Assembly: GCA_012031035.1 (NCBI GenBank)
Contig: JAAUUT010000051.1
Coordinates: 1 to 36,071, forward strand
DNA length: 36,071 bases
Source of the DNA: Candidatus Altimarinota bacterium
GTDB taxonomy: Bacteria; Cyanobacteriota; Cyanobacteriia; Cyanobacteriales; Microcystaceae
Reading direction: 5' to 3'
Shown: positions 1 to 10,050 of the stretch, piece after piece
Numbering within the stretch: position 1 is the stretch's first letter
How the letters are laid out: the number at the start of each line of letters is the position of its first letter
Made by a program: the position numbers and the translations under genes
The notes under the pieces: model-generated
Databases searched by the model: none
Seen by the model: the letters and a program-made list of their open reading frames with translations, nothing else
What the model was told of the DNA's origin: nothing

Positions 1-40
1 CCCCTCCACCCCCAACCCCTCTCCCAAGCTTGGAGAGGGG
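1..40. repeat. Dispersed C/G-rich inverted repeat
   Basis: A run of CCCC-rich DNA ends in an inverted repeat. CCCCTCTCC at 16-24 pairs with GGAGAGGGG at 32-40 around an AAGCTT core. Elements of this kind are scattered through many cyanobacterial genomes. It could also act as a hairpin at the end of an upstream gene, but no T-tract follows. It lies 38 bases before the comEC start. Confidence 0.5.
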
Positions 41-77
41 AGCCGGAAATCTTACAACTAATTTAGGATGGCTATAG

Positions 78-2274
78 ATGAATCGCAATAGTTGGACGAT
101 TCTGTGTTTGGCATATGCGATCGCGTTATTATCAACCAATATTTTTGGAATTACCAATCCTAATCCTTCTTGGCAAACGTGGTTTATTACCGTTACAGGA
201 TTAGGATTTTTAAGTGTTTTAGCTGCGATATTTATTCCTCGATTTTGGCGCAGAGGCCCGAAATGGCAGTTATGGTTAACGGCTGGATTAGTAGCAATTT
301 TTGCAGTGGTTTACTTTCAAATACGAATTCCTCAGCCTGGAAGCAATGATGTCAGTAACTTACTTAAAGAAAGCAATAATAAGAGTCAATTTGTCACAGT
401 AACAGGCAAGATTTTAACACAGACGAGATTAACCAGTAGCGATCGCGTTCAATTTTGGTTTGAGGCGCAACAGTTACAAAAAAGAGGCAACGAGCAACAA
501 GTTACCGGAAAATTATACGTAACTGTACCGCCAGAACAAGGAACTAATTTATATCCCACTCAAAAAATAGAAATACGCGGCATTTTATATCAACCTAGTT
601 CGCCTTCTAACCCAGGTTCTTTTGATTTTAGAGCGTATTTAGCCAATCAAGGCGCATTTGCCGGACTCAAAGGCTTAGAAATCGAGTCTATGGAAGAAGA
701 AACCCCTACTTGGGGATTATGGCAACTGCGACAACGAATCGTTAACGCACAAGTTCTTTGGATGGGAAAACCTGAAGGATTGCTGCTGGGTTCGATGGTT
801 TTAGGACAACGTGCAGTCGATTTACCTAGCGATATTCGCGATGCCTTTATTAAAGCGGGTTTGGCTCATATTTTGGCGGCTTCTGGATTTCAGGTTTCTT
901 TGCTGTTGGGTGTCGTTATTCGCTTGACAGGACGTTTTTCTGCGCGATCGCAATTTATCTTAGGACTCTGTACGATTGGATTGTACCTCGGTTTAACGGG
1001 GTTGCAAGCTTCGGTTGCAAGAGCAGGGGTGATGGGGGTAGGCGCACTCGTTGCGCTGATTGCAGAGAGAAAAGTCAGGCAATTGGGTTCCCTGTTGGTG
1101 GCGGGAACGTTATTACTCTTGTTTAATCCCCTGTGGATTTGGGATTTGGGGTTCCAACTCAGTTTTCTCGCTACCTTCGGTTTAATCGTCACGATGCCAG
1201 CACTGGAGAAACGTTTGGATTGGTTGCCTCCTGCTCTTGCAACTTTGATTTCTCTACCTCTGGCGGCTTCTGTGTGGACGTTTCCTTTGTTACTCCATGC
1301 TTTTAGCGTGGTGGCTACTTACAGCATTCCCGCCAATATTATTGCTGCACCTTTGGTAAGTGCAATCAGTTTGGGAGGAATGGTGAGTGCTGGTGCGGCG
1401 TTGCTTTATCCTCCCATTGGAAGCGCGATCGCGTGGTTACTTTATTATCCAACTCATCTACTCGTACAACTCGTGCAATTTTTTACTACTTTACCTGGTA
1501 GTTCTTTGGCAGTTGGCAGGCTATCTTTGGGTTGGATGCTATTAATTTATCTGCTGATGGCGTTGGTTTGGCTTCATCCTTGGTGGCAGCGTCGTTGGTG
1601 GTTGGTGGGTTTAGTTATTGTCAGTTTAATCGTTATTCCAATTAGATACAGTCAATTAAATTTATTGCAAGTAACCATTTTTGCAACCAAACAAGCACCC
1701 GTTTTAGTTATTCAAGATCGCGGCAAAGTTGCTTTAATTAATAGTGCGATCGCAATACTGCTAAATATACCATCGTTCCCTTTCTCAACCGTCAAGGAAT
1801 CAATCGGCTCGATTATACAGTTACTTTTTCTTCTTCATCAAATCAAGCTGATGGATGGTCTGAGATTGAGAAGAGTTTAACAATTAAACATCAACTTTCT
1901 CCATCCGATAAAACCATCTCGTTTGATTCGACAAAAATTCAACTTCTCGATACAAGCCCTTCTATTTTGCAATTACAAATTCAAGGACAAACCTGGTTTT
2001 ATTAGGTAAAAGCAACCCAGAAGCAATTAATACTAATATATTAACAGGAACGGTTTTGCTGTGGTCGGGTAAATCTTTAAATGAGAAATTGTTAGAAAAA
2101 ATTCAACCTCAAGTTGCGATCGCTATTTCACCTACTGTTAATCAAAAAACTCAACAACAGTTACAACAACGACAAATTAAACTCTATTGGACGGGACGCG
2201 ATGGTGCTATTCAATGGAATCGCGATCGGGGTTTTCAAACTACCCTGGAAACATCAGAATCAGATCTTTTCTGA
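78..2274 (+). pseudogene. comEC: ComEC/Rec2 competence DNA channel, two frameshifts as read
   Basis: ComEC/Rec2 family inner-membrane channel for uptake of single-stranded DNA in natural transformation. The first 555 or so residues read in one frame: N-terminal membrane segments, a soluble OB-like part, then the Competence domain with the HILAASGFQVSLLLG stretch and many hydrophobic helices. The C-terminal metallo-beta-lactamase-like domain is split over two other frames. After VALINS the expected NSGDRNTAKYTIVPF continues one frame over: one G is missing before GCGATCGC at 1746. A second base is missing in the T-run at 1997-2000 (TWF then LLGKSNPEA). With both repaired the protein is about 732 residues, normal for the family, ending QTTLETSESDLF. 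Start is ATG at 78. The frame is certain; whether the breaks are real is not. Both look like sequence errors. Confidence 0.88.
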
Positions 2275-2402
2275 ATAATTAGACTTTTTGGAGAAGTTAG
2301 ATTCGCGATCGAGTTAAGTATTAAAAAGTCAGATAGTAAAGAGTAAGTAATATCGCATAGATGACGGTTGTGTTATGCTGCGCCTTTGCCGAGCGTTTCA
2401 AA

Positions 2403-2672
2403 CTACATTCGTTTCAGCAACTCATCATATTCATCATGTGCGCCAATCCAATACCAGTAAACACGATCGGATTCCAACAAACCCAAAACACGATAGTTAA
2501 GGCTAACGCGAGCCGAGTAGATCGGCTGCTTTTGGCTGACTTGCTTAAATTGAAGACTGGGGTGATACGGATCTTCTTGCCAGAGCGCATAAGCTTTAGC
2601 GGCTTGTTCCCGAACTGAGTCTGGAAGAGCTTCCAGCCGCTTACGAAACGTTTTAGTGACACTTGATTTCAT
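2403..2672 (-). CDS. RelE/ParE-family toxin
   Basis: Small basic protein of 89 residues with the RelE/ParE-type toxin pattern: an N-terminal helix pair (FRKRLEALPDSVREQAAKAY), then LWQEDPYHPSLQFKQV, a strand SARVSLNYRVLGLLES and a C-terminal WIGAHDEYDELL strand and tail. Proteins of this fold either cleave mRNA at the ribosome or poison gyrase; the sequence does not settle which. It starts inside the stop of the upstream antitoxin gene with a 4-base overlap, the usual translational coupling of type II modules. The antitoxin is expected to neutralise it and repress the pair. Confidence 0.85.
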   Translation of the reverse strand: MKSSVTKTFRKRLEALPDSVREQAAKAYALWQEDPYHPSLQFKQVSQKQPIYSARVSLNYRVLGLLESDRVYWYWIGAHDEYDELLKRM

Positions 2673-2899
2673 TTTTGCGCTGGAAAAACTTCATCTAGTG
2701 GGACAGTTTCACCACTCGCTATTTCCTGACGCACCATTGCAGCCATCCGATCCCATTGCTCGTCCGTCGTTGCAGTAAACCGGGTTTCCCATTTTTGCTC
2801 GTCTTGTAATTCCGCCAAGAACCGAGCCGCGATAGCATCTTGTTGGTCGGGCGGGAGTTGTTGGATTTGGGCAATCGCCTGTCGAAGCAATTCAGTCAT
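2669..2899 (-). CDS. Antitoxin of a type II toxin-antitoxin pair
   Basis: Acidic protein of 76 residues, first gene of a two-gene unit with the RelE/ParE-like toxin at 2403-2672 (4-base overlap). The N-terminal half is helical and Gln/Ala-rich (LRQAIAQIQQLPPDQQDAIA). The C-terminal half ends SGETVPLDEVFPAQK, like the toxin-binding tails of short cyanobacterial antitoxins. I see no clear DNA-binding motif such as ribbon-helix-helix or AbrB, so the assignment rests on size, charge, position and overlap. Confidence 0.75.
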   Translation of the reverse strand: MTELLRQAIAQIQQLPPDQQDAIAARFLAELQDEQKWETRFTATTDEQWDRMAAMVRQEIASGETVPLDEVFPAQK

Positions 2900-3076
2900 G
2901 TTTTAATAGCAGCGAACACTGCAATGTCTTGTGGCTTCTTAAATTTTATCCAAAGTTTTTCTAGTTTTGTTCGTCTGGCACTCTGCCGAAACCGAGTTGC
3001 GATCGCCATTTCTTCTAGTGTAAGGAACTAAAGATTCGCTAGGTTATAACAACTTTTCACGATCGCCAATCTCTGT
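2900..3076. other. Non-coding gap between antitoxin and recQ
   Basis: 177 bases with no supported gene. It must hold the promoter of the minus-strand toxin-antitoxin pair and the 3' end of recQ. It contains one HIP1 octamer with a following C (GCGATCGCC near 2999), an example in which the 9-mer is intact. Confidence 0.4.
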
Positions 3077-4520
3077 TCATCGCCGACAATTATCGCAATG
3101 ACCGCACTTAAAACCAATAGCTTCCTCAGTAAAACCAAATGCTTTCAATAAAAACTGCCAGCGACATTGGCGCGTCATTAAATATTGTCCCATGAGCAAT
3201 CGCTGCTTATGGTTCGATCGCGATAATCGAGAAGTCCCCTCACAAAGTTGATAGTGAAAAGGATCTGTCCATTCCAAGCAACCCGCGCTATGCAGCAATG
3301 AAAGTGCCATCTCTCCTTCGGGAAACTGCCGCGCGATCGCATCTATCTCTCCTTTTTTGGGGATATTTTTAGAAATTTGCTGTGCTTTTTGATACATTTT
3401 TTCTAATTGGTTATAAAAATAGCGATCGCGTCCTTTATCTTGAGGGTCTAACCAGCCTGTCGGTTCGCTTATTAAAGTCAGCGTTTCCGTATATTTGCGA
3501 TCGCGTCCGCCGCGTCCGACTTCTTGTAAGTATTCTGAAAGCAGTAGCGGCGCTTGAAAATGAATGACCCAGCGGACATCGGGCTTATCTATCCCCATCC
3601 CAAAAGCGCTGGTACAGACGACAAATTGAAGTTTATCCTCCAACCAACTCGTTTCTAGATATCGTCGTTCTTGGGGACTCAATCCCGCGTGATAGGCCGC
3701 CGTTTTATAATTAAGCAATATCAGCCATTGGGCTAATTCTTCACTGTCTTTGCGAGTACGGACGTAAATTAATCCCGATTGTCGTTCTCTGGCGCGAAGA
3801 AAGTTTAGTAGTTGATGGCGGCGACATTTAGGAGTCCAAGCGATTTTGACTTGTAGGTTGAGGTTGTTTCGGTAAGGACTGAGACGGAAACACTCTGGGC
3901 GCTCTAATTGTAGGGTTTGAGTAATAATGTTTTGATAGATAGGATCGGCAGTCGCAGTAAAAGCCGCGATCGCGATTTTTGTATTTGAAGGTTTAGACTG
4001 GAGTAAAGCCGATCGTACCGCACCCAAACGGCGATAGGCAGGTCGAAACGTTTCGCCCCATTGAACTAAACAATGGGCTTCATCTAAAATCAAACCATTA
4101 ATTTCAAGAAGGGGGTGAGATAATCTTTCCCAAACTGGAGGACTCAACAAAGTTTCGGGAGATAAATATAGTAATCTAAGTTGTTGGCGTTCGAGTTCTC
4201 GTAGCGTTTGTTTTTTGCGATCGCGAGATAATTCGTTGTGTAGTAAAGCAGCTTGAAGATTTCGCTGGCGCAATTGATGTACCTGATTTTCCATCAAGGC
4301 GACTAGGGGAGAAACCACTAAAGTCAATCCAGTTTGTAGTAAAGCTGGTAATTGAAAACAAATTGACTTTCCCGCCCCAGTCGGCAAGATAATCAAAGTA
4401 TCTTTTGAAGCTAGCAACGTGCGAATAATTTCTGCTTGTGGAAAGCGAAAATCCTCGTAACCCCAAATTTTTTGAAAAAGTCGCGCGAACTTGCGACCAA
4501 TCAGCAGCAGAATAGTTCAT
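3077..4520 (-). pseudogene. recQ: RecQ-family ATP-dependent DNA helicase, one frameshift as read
   Basis: Superfamily 2 3'-5' DNA helicase used in recombination and fork repair. The N-terminus MNYSAADWSQVRATF is in one frame. The rest (KIWGYEDFRFPQAEIIR, then LASKDTLIILPTGAGKS) is in another. The shift is explained by one extra A in the run at 4475-4479. Repaired, the protein is about 480 residues, matching the short cyanobacterial RecQ. Visible motifs: Walker A LPTGAGKS, Walker B LDEAHCLVQWG, motif III FTATADP, motif VI QEVGRGGRDR, and a C-terminal zinc site made by CRWQFLLKAFG and CGHCDNC. There is no HRDC domain. Start is ATG at 4520. It diverges from the kinase gene across about 100 bases, which should hold both promoters. 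Confidence 0.9.
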
Positions 4521-4623
4521 GCAAATCTTCTCAAACAAACGCTATTGTATAAAATGCCCACAGTGCTGCCAAGATTTTAGAAAACTTCAGCTAAAATTTA
4601 ATAGGCTCAATCCAGGATAAACA

Positions 4624-7203
4624 ATGCCCAATCCCGGAGATATCATAGGCGGGCGTTTTCAGATCCTCCACGAATTAGGAAGCGGGGGGTTTGGAACGAC
4701 CTACCTGGCAAAAGACATGGAACTGCCCAATAAGCCTCAGTGCGTTGTCAAACAACTACAACCGAGGTTTAATAGTCGTGCGTTGTGGCAAAATGCAAAA
4801 GAACGCTTCGCGACCGAGGCGATGGTTTTGCGTCGTCTAGGCGATCACGATCGCATTCCCCAATTGGTATCGCATTTTGAAGAAGATGATGAATTCTTTT
4901 TGGTGCAAGAATTTATCGATGGCGAAGAATTAAGAAAAGAAGTCAGCCGCCAACCTTTTAACGAAGCACAAACTATCGATTTTCTCAAAGATACGTTGTA
5001 TGTTCTCGATTTCGTTCACCAGCAAGGCGTTATTCACCGCGATATCAAACCCTCGAATTTGATTCGACGACGCTCGGATGGCAAGATAATCTTAATCGAC
5101 TTTGGAGCCGTCAAAGAAATCGGCACGCTCTCCTATAACGCCGAAACGCAAACTGTCATCACCAGCGTAATTGGAACCCCCGGTTACATGGCTCCCGAAC
5201 AGCAAAATGGTAGACCGTTCTTTAGCAGCGATATCTATGCCTTGGGCAGAACGGCAATTTATGCCTTGACGGGTCAATCGCCCATGGAATTAGAAGATCC
5301 AGAAACGGGAGACTTGACAAATTGGCAAAAATATGTACAAGTTAGCTCTAAATTGGCGATCGTCCTCAACAAAATGATCCGCCCTAAGTTTTCGGAACGC
5401 TATCATTCTGCATCTGAAGTATTACGAGACTTAGAACCCCTCTTAAAAATCGCTCAAACAATCGGAGGACGCTACAAAGTTATTCGCTTTTTGGGAGGAG
5501 GACGCTGGAGTTACACTTATTTAGCAGAAAATTTGTGGCGAAATTATGAATCGCCTTGTGTGATTAAGCAGCTAAAATCTAAAGAAACTGCCGATGCCAT
5601 CATCTTACAAGAAGCAGAACGGCGTTTTTCGACAGAATTAAAAGTTTTAGAAAGATTGGGCGACCATCCTCAGATCCCAAAACTACTCGATCATTTTGAA
5701 GAAGACAAAGAATTTTATCTAGTTCAAGCATTCATCGACGGTCACGACCTTTCTGCCGAGATTCAACCAGGAAAGCGTTGGAGTGAAGATAAAATTTTTT
5801 CTCTTTTGCGAGACGTTTTAGAAATTTTAGACTTTATTCATAAAAATCGCGTCATTCACCGCGATATCAAACCTTCTAATTTAATTCGGCGGCGTTCTGA
5901 CGATAAAATTGTTTTAATTGATTTTGGCGTAGTCAAAGAAATCATTAATGCTTCAACCGACAAAAGCGGTTTTGGTAGTTCGACTCAACCGATAGGCACA
6001 GAAGGTTATATGCCTCCCGAACAAATGGCGGGCAGACCTGCTTTTGGAAGCGATCTTTATGCGTTGGGAATGACTGCCATTCAAGCATTAACAGGAGTTT
6101 CTCCAGATCGATTGCAAAGCGACCCGCAAACTGGGGAAGCCATGTGGCAAGAGGGAATACAAGTCAATCCCAAGTTAGCCAAAATATTAAATAAAATGAT
6201 CCGCTTAGAGTTAGCAAATCGCTATCAATCGGCGGCTGAGGTTCTCAGAGAAGTTCAAAAAGTTTCTAAAAATCATAAATCTAACTCGATAACTTATTTT
6301 GATACTCAACCCAAACCTGTAGCCAGAAATCGACCTTGGGTTAAGTCTTTAATTATTATTCCAAGCGGTATTGGGGCTTTTTTGATTCTTCTGCTGTATG
6401 TTCTTCAACTCAGTCAGATTGGTTTTCTGTTCAGACAAGCTGATATTAAATTAGATTCTGAAGATTATCTAGCAGCAATTAACTACTACAATGAAGGCTT
6501 GGAAAAAGCACCGCCTTTAGCTAGTTCTTTGCTCAATTTTGAAAAAGCTTGGATACAAAAAGCTTTTGCTTTGAGTGCCCTAAAACGTTATGAGGATATG
6601 CTCAATGCTTGTGAAGAAGCTATAAAACTCAATCAAAAAAGTGTATATGGATGGATTTGTAAGGGATCGGCGTTGGATTCATTAAAACAGTATCCAGAAG
6701 CGATTAAAGCTTATGCCGAAGCTATTTCTATCGATCCAAGTTCGTTTGAAGCTTGGCACAATCGAGGTCATTCTTATCTAAAATTAGGGAAAAAAGATGA
6801 GGCGGTAGCCAATTTTAGTCAAGCCATTCAAGTCGAACCCGAAAAAAGTTTTGTGACTTGGAATGATATGGGAAAAATGTATTCTCAGTACAAAGAATAC
6901 GACAAAGCAATTGAATCTTATAAGGAATCTATTAGTGTTAAACCCGATTATTTACCTGCTTGGATCGGTTTAGGGAACGTACAAAATTTTATTAAGGAAC
7001 ACGACGAAGCAATTAAGTCTTATAACGAAGCCCTAGAACTTAACGATAAATCCTATGAGGCTTGGTATGGCAAAGGACTTGCTGAAGAAGGATTGCGACG
7101 CTACGAAGATGCAGTTAAATCTTTTGAAAGGGCAATTTTTATTAAACCAAATTATCAAGCCTCGATCGATGCGCGTCAGCGAGTTATTAATCGCATAAGA
7201 TAA
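4624..7203 (+). CDS. Membrane Ser/Thr kinase with two kinase domains and a TPR tail
   Basis: Protein of 859 residues. Kinase 1 spans about 12-275: glycine loop GSGGFG (19-24), Lys43, HRD 138-140, DFG 159-161, activation segment GTPGYMAPEQ. Kinase 2 spans about 284-550: loop GGGRWS (291-296, lacking the usual second GxG), Lys315, HRD 412-414, DFG 433-435, GTEGYMPPEQ. Both keep the catalytic Lys, Asp and Asp, so both may be active. One transmembrane segment follows at about 575-597, then five to seven TPR units to the end (for example YPEAIKAYAEAISIDPSSFEAW). The kinases should face the cytoplasm and the TPR part the periplasm. The two kinase domains share long identical stretches, which points to internal duplication. 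Single-gene unit; the substrate is unknown. Confidence 0.92.
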   Translation: MPNPGDIIGGRFQILHELGSGGFGTTYLAKDMELPNKPQCVVKQLQPRFNSRALWQNAKERFATEAMVLRRLGDHDRIPQLVSHFEEDDEFFLVQEFIDGEELRKEVSRQPFNEAQTIDFLKDTLYVLDFVHQQGVIHRDIKPSNLIRRRSDGKIILIDFGAVKEIGTLSYNAETQTVITSVIGTPGYMAPEQQNGRPFFSSDIYALGRTAIYALTGQSPMELEDPETGDLTNWQKYVQVSSKLAIVLNKMIRPKFSERYHSASEVLRDLEPLLKIAQTIGGRYKVIRFLGGGRWSYTYLAENLWRNYESPCVIKQLKSKETADAIILQEAERRFSTELKVLERLGDHPQIPKLLDHFEEDKEFYLVQAFIDGHDLSAEIQPGKRWSEDKIFSLLRDVLEILDFIHKNRVIHRDIKPSNLIRRRSDDKIVLIDFGVVKEIINASTDKSGFGSSTQPIGTEGYMPPEQMAGRPAFGSDLYALGMTAIQALTGVSPDRLQSDPQTGEAMWQEGIQVNPKLAKILNKMIRLELANRYQSAAEVLREVQKVSKNHKSNSITYFDTQPKPVARNRPWVKSLIIIPSGIGAFLILLLYVLQLSQIGFLFRQADIKLDSEDYLAAINYYNEGLEKAPPLASSLLNFEKAWIQKAFALSALKRYEDMLNACEEAIKLNQKSVYGWICKGSALDSLKQYPEAIKAYAEAISIDPSSFEAWHNRGHSYLKLGKKDEAVANFSQAIQVEPEKSFVTWNDMGKMYSQYKEYDKAIESYKESISVKPDYLPAWIGLGNVQNFIKEHDEAIKSYNEALELNDKSYEAWYGKGLAEEGLRRYEDAVKSFERAIFIKPNYQASIDARQRVINRIR

Positions 7204-7212
7204 TAAATTCAA

Positions 7213-7230
7213 AAGAGAGGGTTTTCTCTT
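7213..7230. terminator. Possible bidirectional hairpin between convergent genes
   Basis: AAGAGA (7213-7218) pairs with TCTCTT (7225-7230) in the 46-base gap between the kinase gene and the converging ribokinase gene. The stem is short and the T-tract weak, so this is a position-based call. Confidence 0.35.
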
Positions 7231-7249
7231 CTTGGTTGTTGTACCATTG

Positions 7250-8173
7250 CTAACTTTGATACTTCGATAATAATTTCATAAAAGCTTCGCGATCGCATAA
7301 AGAAGATTGAGCGCCATGTTTAGTAACAGATAAAGCCCCTGCAACGGTTCCCCATTTTATCGCTTCCTGCAACGATTTTCCCGACGCTAAAGCCGCCGCT
7401 AAACCCCCATTAAACGCATCTCCGGCGGCGACGGTATCGACTACCGTCATGGGGATTGCAGGAACAAGAAATGTTTCATCATCCGTACAACACAAACATC
7501 CCAGACTTCCAAGCGTTACGATTGCGGTTTTTGTGCCTCGCTGCCGCAAGATAGTAGCTGCTTTTTCGGCTGTCTTGACATCTTCTACCGCAAAACCAAC
7601 CAATTGACTCGCTTCTACTTCGTTGGGAGTCATAATATCGACAAGTGGATAAAGTTCTGCTGGTAAATCCGCTCGCGCTGGGGCAGGATCTAAAATAACA
7701 GTACAACCTTTCTCACGAGCAACTTTAGCAGCTTCGATAACGGCTTCTAAGGGTACGCCCAACTCTAGCATAACCACTTTGGCTTGAGGTAGCAGCGTTT
7801 CTAAACGTCGCACGTCGGATATTCCGACGAAACTATTTGCACCTCCCGCACAGGCGATCGCATTGTCTCCATTTTCGTCTACAACAATAGAAGCGACTCC
7901 AGTATGCGTTTCCGTATTAACTGTAATACTATCCGTCTCGACTCCTGCTGCTTGCAATCCTGCGAGTAAAGTGCGACCAAAATCATCGTCTCCCACTTGT
8001 CCGACTAAATGAACGGGAATGCCTAATTTTGCCACAGCAACCGCTTGATTGGCTCCTTTTCCGCCACATACCGTAAAATAGCGATCGCCAATTATCGTTT
8101 CTCCCTTTCCTGGCAAGCGAGGAACGCCAACCACTAGATCGATATTAATAGAACCGAGGACAATAACTGACAT
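7250..8173 (-). CDS. rbsK: Ribokinase
   Basis: PfkB-family sugar kinase of 307 residues that phosphorylates D-ribose to ribose 5-phosphate, feeding the pentose phosphate pathway and nucleotide synthesis. The N-terminal SINIDLVVGVPRLPGKGET and GGKGANQAVAVAKLG segments form the sugar-binding site. The second PfkB signature is DTVAAGDAFNGG with catalytic base Asp252. TPNEVEASQL is typical of RbsK, and no residue is obviously missing. No ribose transporter or repressor gene is adjacent, so it probably salvages internal ribose. It contains intact GGCGATCGC sites, unlike the broken genes in this window. It converges on the kinase gene and diverges from the ATP-grasp gene. Confidence 0.93.
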   Translation of the reverse strand: MSVIVLGSINIDLVVGVPRLPGKGETIIGDRYFTVCGGKGANQAVAVAKLGIPVHLVGQVGDDDFGRTLLAGLQAAGVETDSITVNTETHTGVASIVVDENGDNAIACAGGANSFVGISDVRRLETLLPQAKVVMLELGVPLEAVIEAAKVAREKGCTVILDPAPARADLPAELYPLVDIMTPNEVEASQLVGFAVEDVKTAEKAATILRQRGTKTAIVTLGSLGCLCCTDDETFLVPAIPMTVVDTVAAGDAFNGGLAAALASGKSLQEAIKWGTVAGALSVTKHGAQSSLCDREAFMKLLSKYQS

Positions 8174-8431
8174 TGATTGAATGATGAATTATAAATGATG
8201 AATGATGAAATGTCGTTGGAGGTTCTTGTAATGAAACCTGGCTTCAGTATTATGACTAAAACTGAACTGAGAACCTACGAGCAACAACGATCGTCTATAA
8301 GTTTTCATAATTCTGCATTCATAATTCATAATTTAATAAACTTTTTGTTAAGAAAATTTTACGCTCGTTAGTCGATGGAATGGGATTATCGTTAAGATTG
8401 CTCATAGCAGGGTTTTGGGCATTTGAGGAAT
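8174..8431. other. Divergent promoter region with ATGATGAATTAT-type repeats
   Basis: 258 bases between the divergent ribokinase and ATP-grasp genes. Short repeats of the ATGATGAAT/ATTCATAAT kind lie at both ends (about 8172-8210 and 8308-8335). A 7-base inverted repeat, AGGTTCT (8220-8226) and AGAACCT (8270-8276), lies between them. No gene seen. Confidence 0.4.
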
Positions 8432-10030
8432 ATGCAGATAGAGAATCACACTGTCTCCAGACAGACAGAACGGTTTCAGCAGTTACAAAATCGGTTACGA
8501 GACTTTTGGCAAAATGTCGATACATTCGACCAAGATGATTGCGATATCTTGGTAATTCCTTCTTTTAGTATTGACCAGCGAGTCGGTCAAAAAATTCAAG
8601 GATTTCTGCATTACGAAGAAAGACTATTATTTTCGCTCATTCGCCTGCGCAATCCCAACACTCGTCTGATTTATGTTACGGCGCAACCTTTAGCACCGAT
8701 GATTATCGATTATTACTTGCAGCTATTGCCTGGGATTCCCTTTTCTCACGCTCGCGATCGCCTGCTGCTCTTAACTACTTATGATAACTCTTTCAAACCC
8801 TTAACCCAAAAGATTTTAGAACGTCCTCGCCTTGTAGAACGCATTCGCCGCGCTTTGCGTCCTGAGAAGTCTTGCATGGTTTGTTTCAACTCGACTTGGT
8901 TTGAGTATGAATTATCTCTACAATTAGGAATTCCCCTACTCGCTTCGAGTCCAGAATTAAGCCACTGGGGTTCTAAAAGTGGCAGTCGAGAAATCTTTGC
9001 CGAGTGTGAGATTCCTCACCCTGATGGTAGTTTGGAGGTTAGGACAATTGACGCACTCGTTAAGGAAGCGGTTGACTTGTGGGAGAGACATCCGCAATTA
9101 AAACGCATGGTTGTTAAACTAAATGAGGGCTTTTCTGGCGAAGGAAATGCCATTCTCGATCTGCGATCGCTCATGGAAGTAGCACCAGGAAAATGCGATC
9201 GCGTCGAGCGAATAAATGTATTGCAGAAACACTTAAAAAATTTAAGCTTTCAAGCCAAAGAAGAAACTTGGGAGAGTTTTTCGAGCAGAATCCCTGAATT
9301 AGGGGCGATTGTAGAAGCATTTATCGAAGGAGAAGAAAAGCGATCGCCCAGCGTCCAAGGTTATATTAACCCAAACGGACAAGTAGAAATCCTCTCTACT
9401 CACGATCAAATCCTTGGCGGCCCAGACGGTCAAGTTTATCTAGGCTGTAGTTTTCCCGCAGATAATAGTTATCGATTGCGCTTGCAAGAAATCGGACTAA
9501 AAATCGGTCAAAGTCTTGCCAGCAGGGGAGCAATGGAACGCTATAGCGTAGATTTTATAGCAGTGCGCCATCCTGAATCTGCCTTAGAATGGTCGCTTGA
9601 GGCAATTGAAATCAACTTGCGCAAAGGAGGAACGACCCATCCTTTCATGACGTTGAGATTGCTGACGAACGGTAATTACGATTATGCAACGGGTCTATTT
9701 TATAGTCAGCAGGATAAGGAAAAATACTATATTGCTTCAGATAATTTACAAAAATCGCAATATCAAGGACTGTTGCCCAACGATCTAATGGATATTATCG
9801 CCAAATATCGCCTGCACTTTGATAGCAGCACGAAAACAGGCACTGTTTTCCATTTGATGGGTGCTTTATCCGAGTTTGGAAAGTTAGGATTAACTTGTAT
9901 CGGCAATTCTTCCTCAGAAGCAGAAGCTCTTTATCAAAAGGTAGAGCAAGTCTTAGACACAGAAACGGAATCGATGTTAGAGTCTGATGAGTTAGATTTC
10001 TCTTCGAGTTTGCCAATTAGCTGGACTTAA
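8432..10030 (+). CDS. PGM1-related ATP-grasp peptide ligase-like protein
   Basis: About 532 residues from ATG 8432 (a TTG at 8423 is also in frame; GAGGA lies just before the ATG). The C-terminal two thirds is an ATP-grasp fold: RMVVKLNEGFSGEGNAIL carries the ATP-binding Lys229 and a Gly-rich loop, VEAFIEGEEKRSPSVQGYI the nucleotide-binding strand, and EAIEINLRKGGTTHP the metal-binding Glu393 and Asn395. The N-terminal part (PSFSIDQRV, SHARDRLLLLTTYD) matches a cyanobacterial group annotated as related to the pheganomycin peptide ligase PGM1. ATP-grasp enzymes join a carboxylate to an amine or thiol through an acyl-phosphate. The substrate here is unknown: no peptide precursor or biosynthetic gene is nearby, which favours a conserved housekeeping role over a natural-product pathway. 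Confidence 0.82.
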   Translation: MQIENHTVSRQTERFQQLQNRLRDFWQNVDTFDQDDCDILVIPSFSIDQRVGQKIQGFLHYEERLLFSLIRLRNPNTRLIYVTAQPLAPMIIDYYLQLLPGIPFSHARDRLLLLTTYDNSFKPLTQKILERPRLVERIRRALRPEKSCMVCFNSTWFEYELSLQLGIPLLASSPELSHWGSKSGSREIFAECEIPHPDGSLEVRTIDALVKEAVDLWERHPQLKRMVVKLNEGFSGEGNAILDLRSLMEVAPGKCDRVERINVLQKHLKNLSFQAKEETWESFSSRIPELGAIVEAFIEGEEKRSPSVQGYINPNGQVEILSTHDQILGGPDGQVYLGCSFPADNSYRLRLQEIGLKIGQSLASRGAMERYSVDFIAVRHPESALEWSLEAIEINLRKGGTTHPFMTLRLLTNGNYDYATGLFYSQQDKEKYYIASDNLQKSQYQGLLPNDLMDIIAKYRLHFDSSTKTGTVFHLMGALSEFGKLGLTCIGNSSSEAEALYQKVEQVLDTETESMLESDELDFSSSLPISWT

Positions 10031-10050
10031 ATCAGTGATTAGAGTTCAAA

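Noticed and set aside
890..1192. 100-residue minus-strand frame in comEC
   Set aside because: Antisense to the membrane part of comEC; no signal for a real gene.
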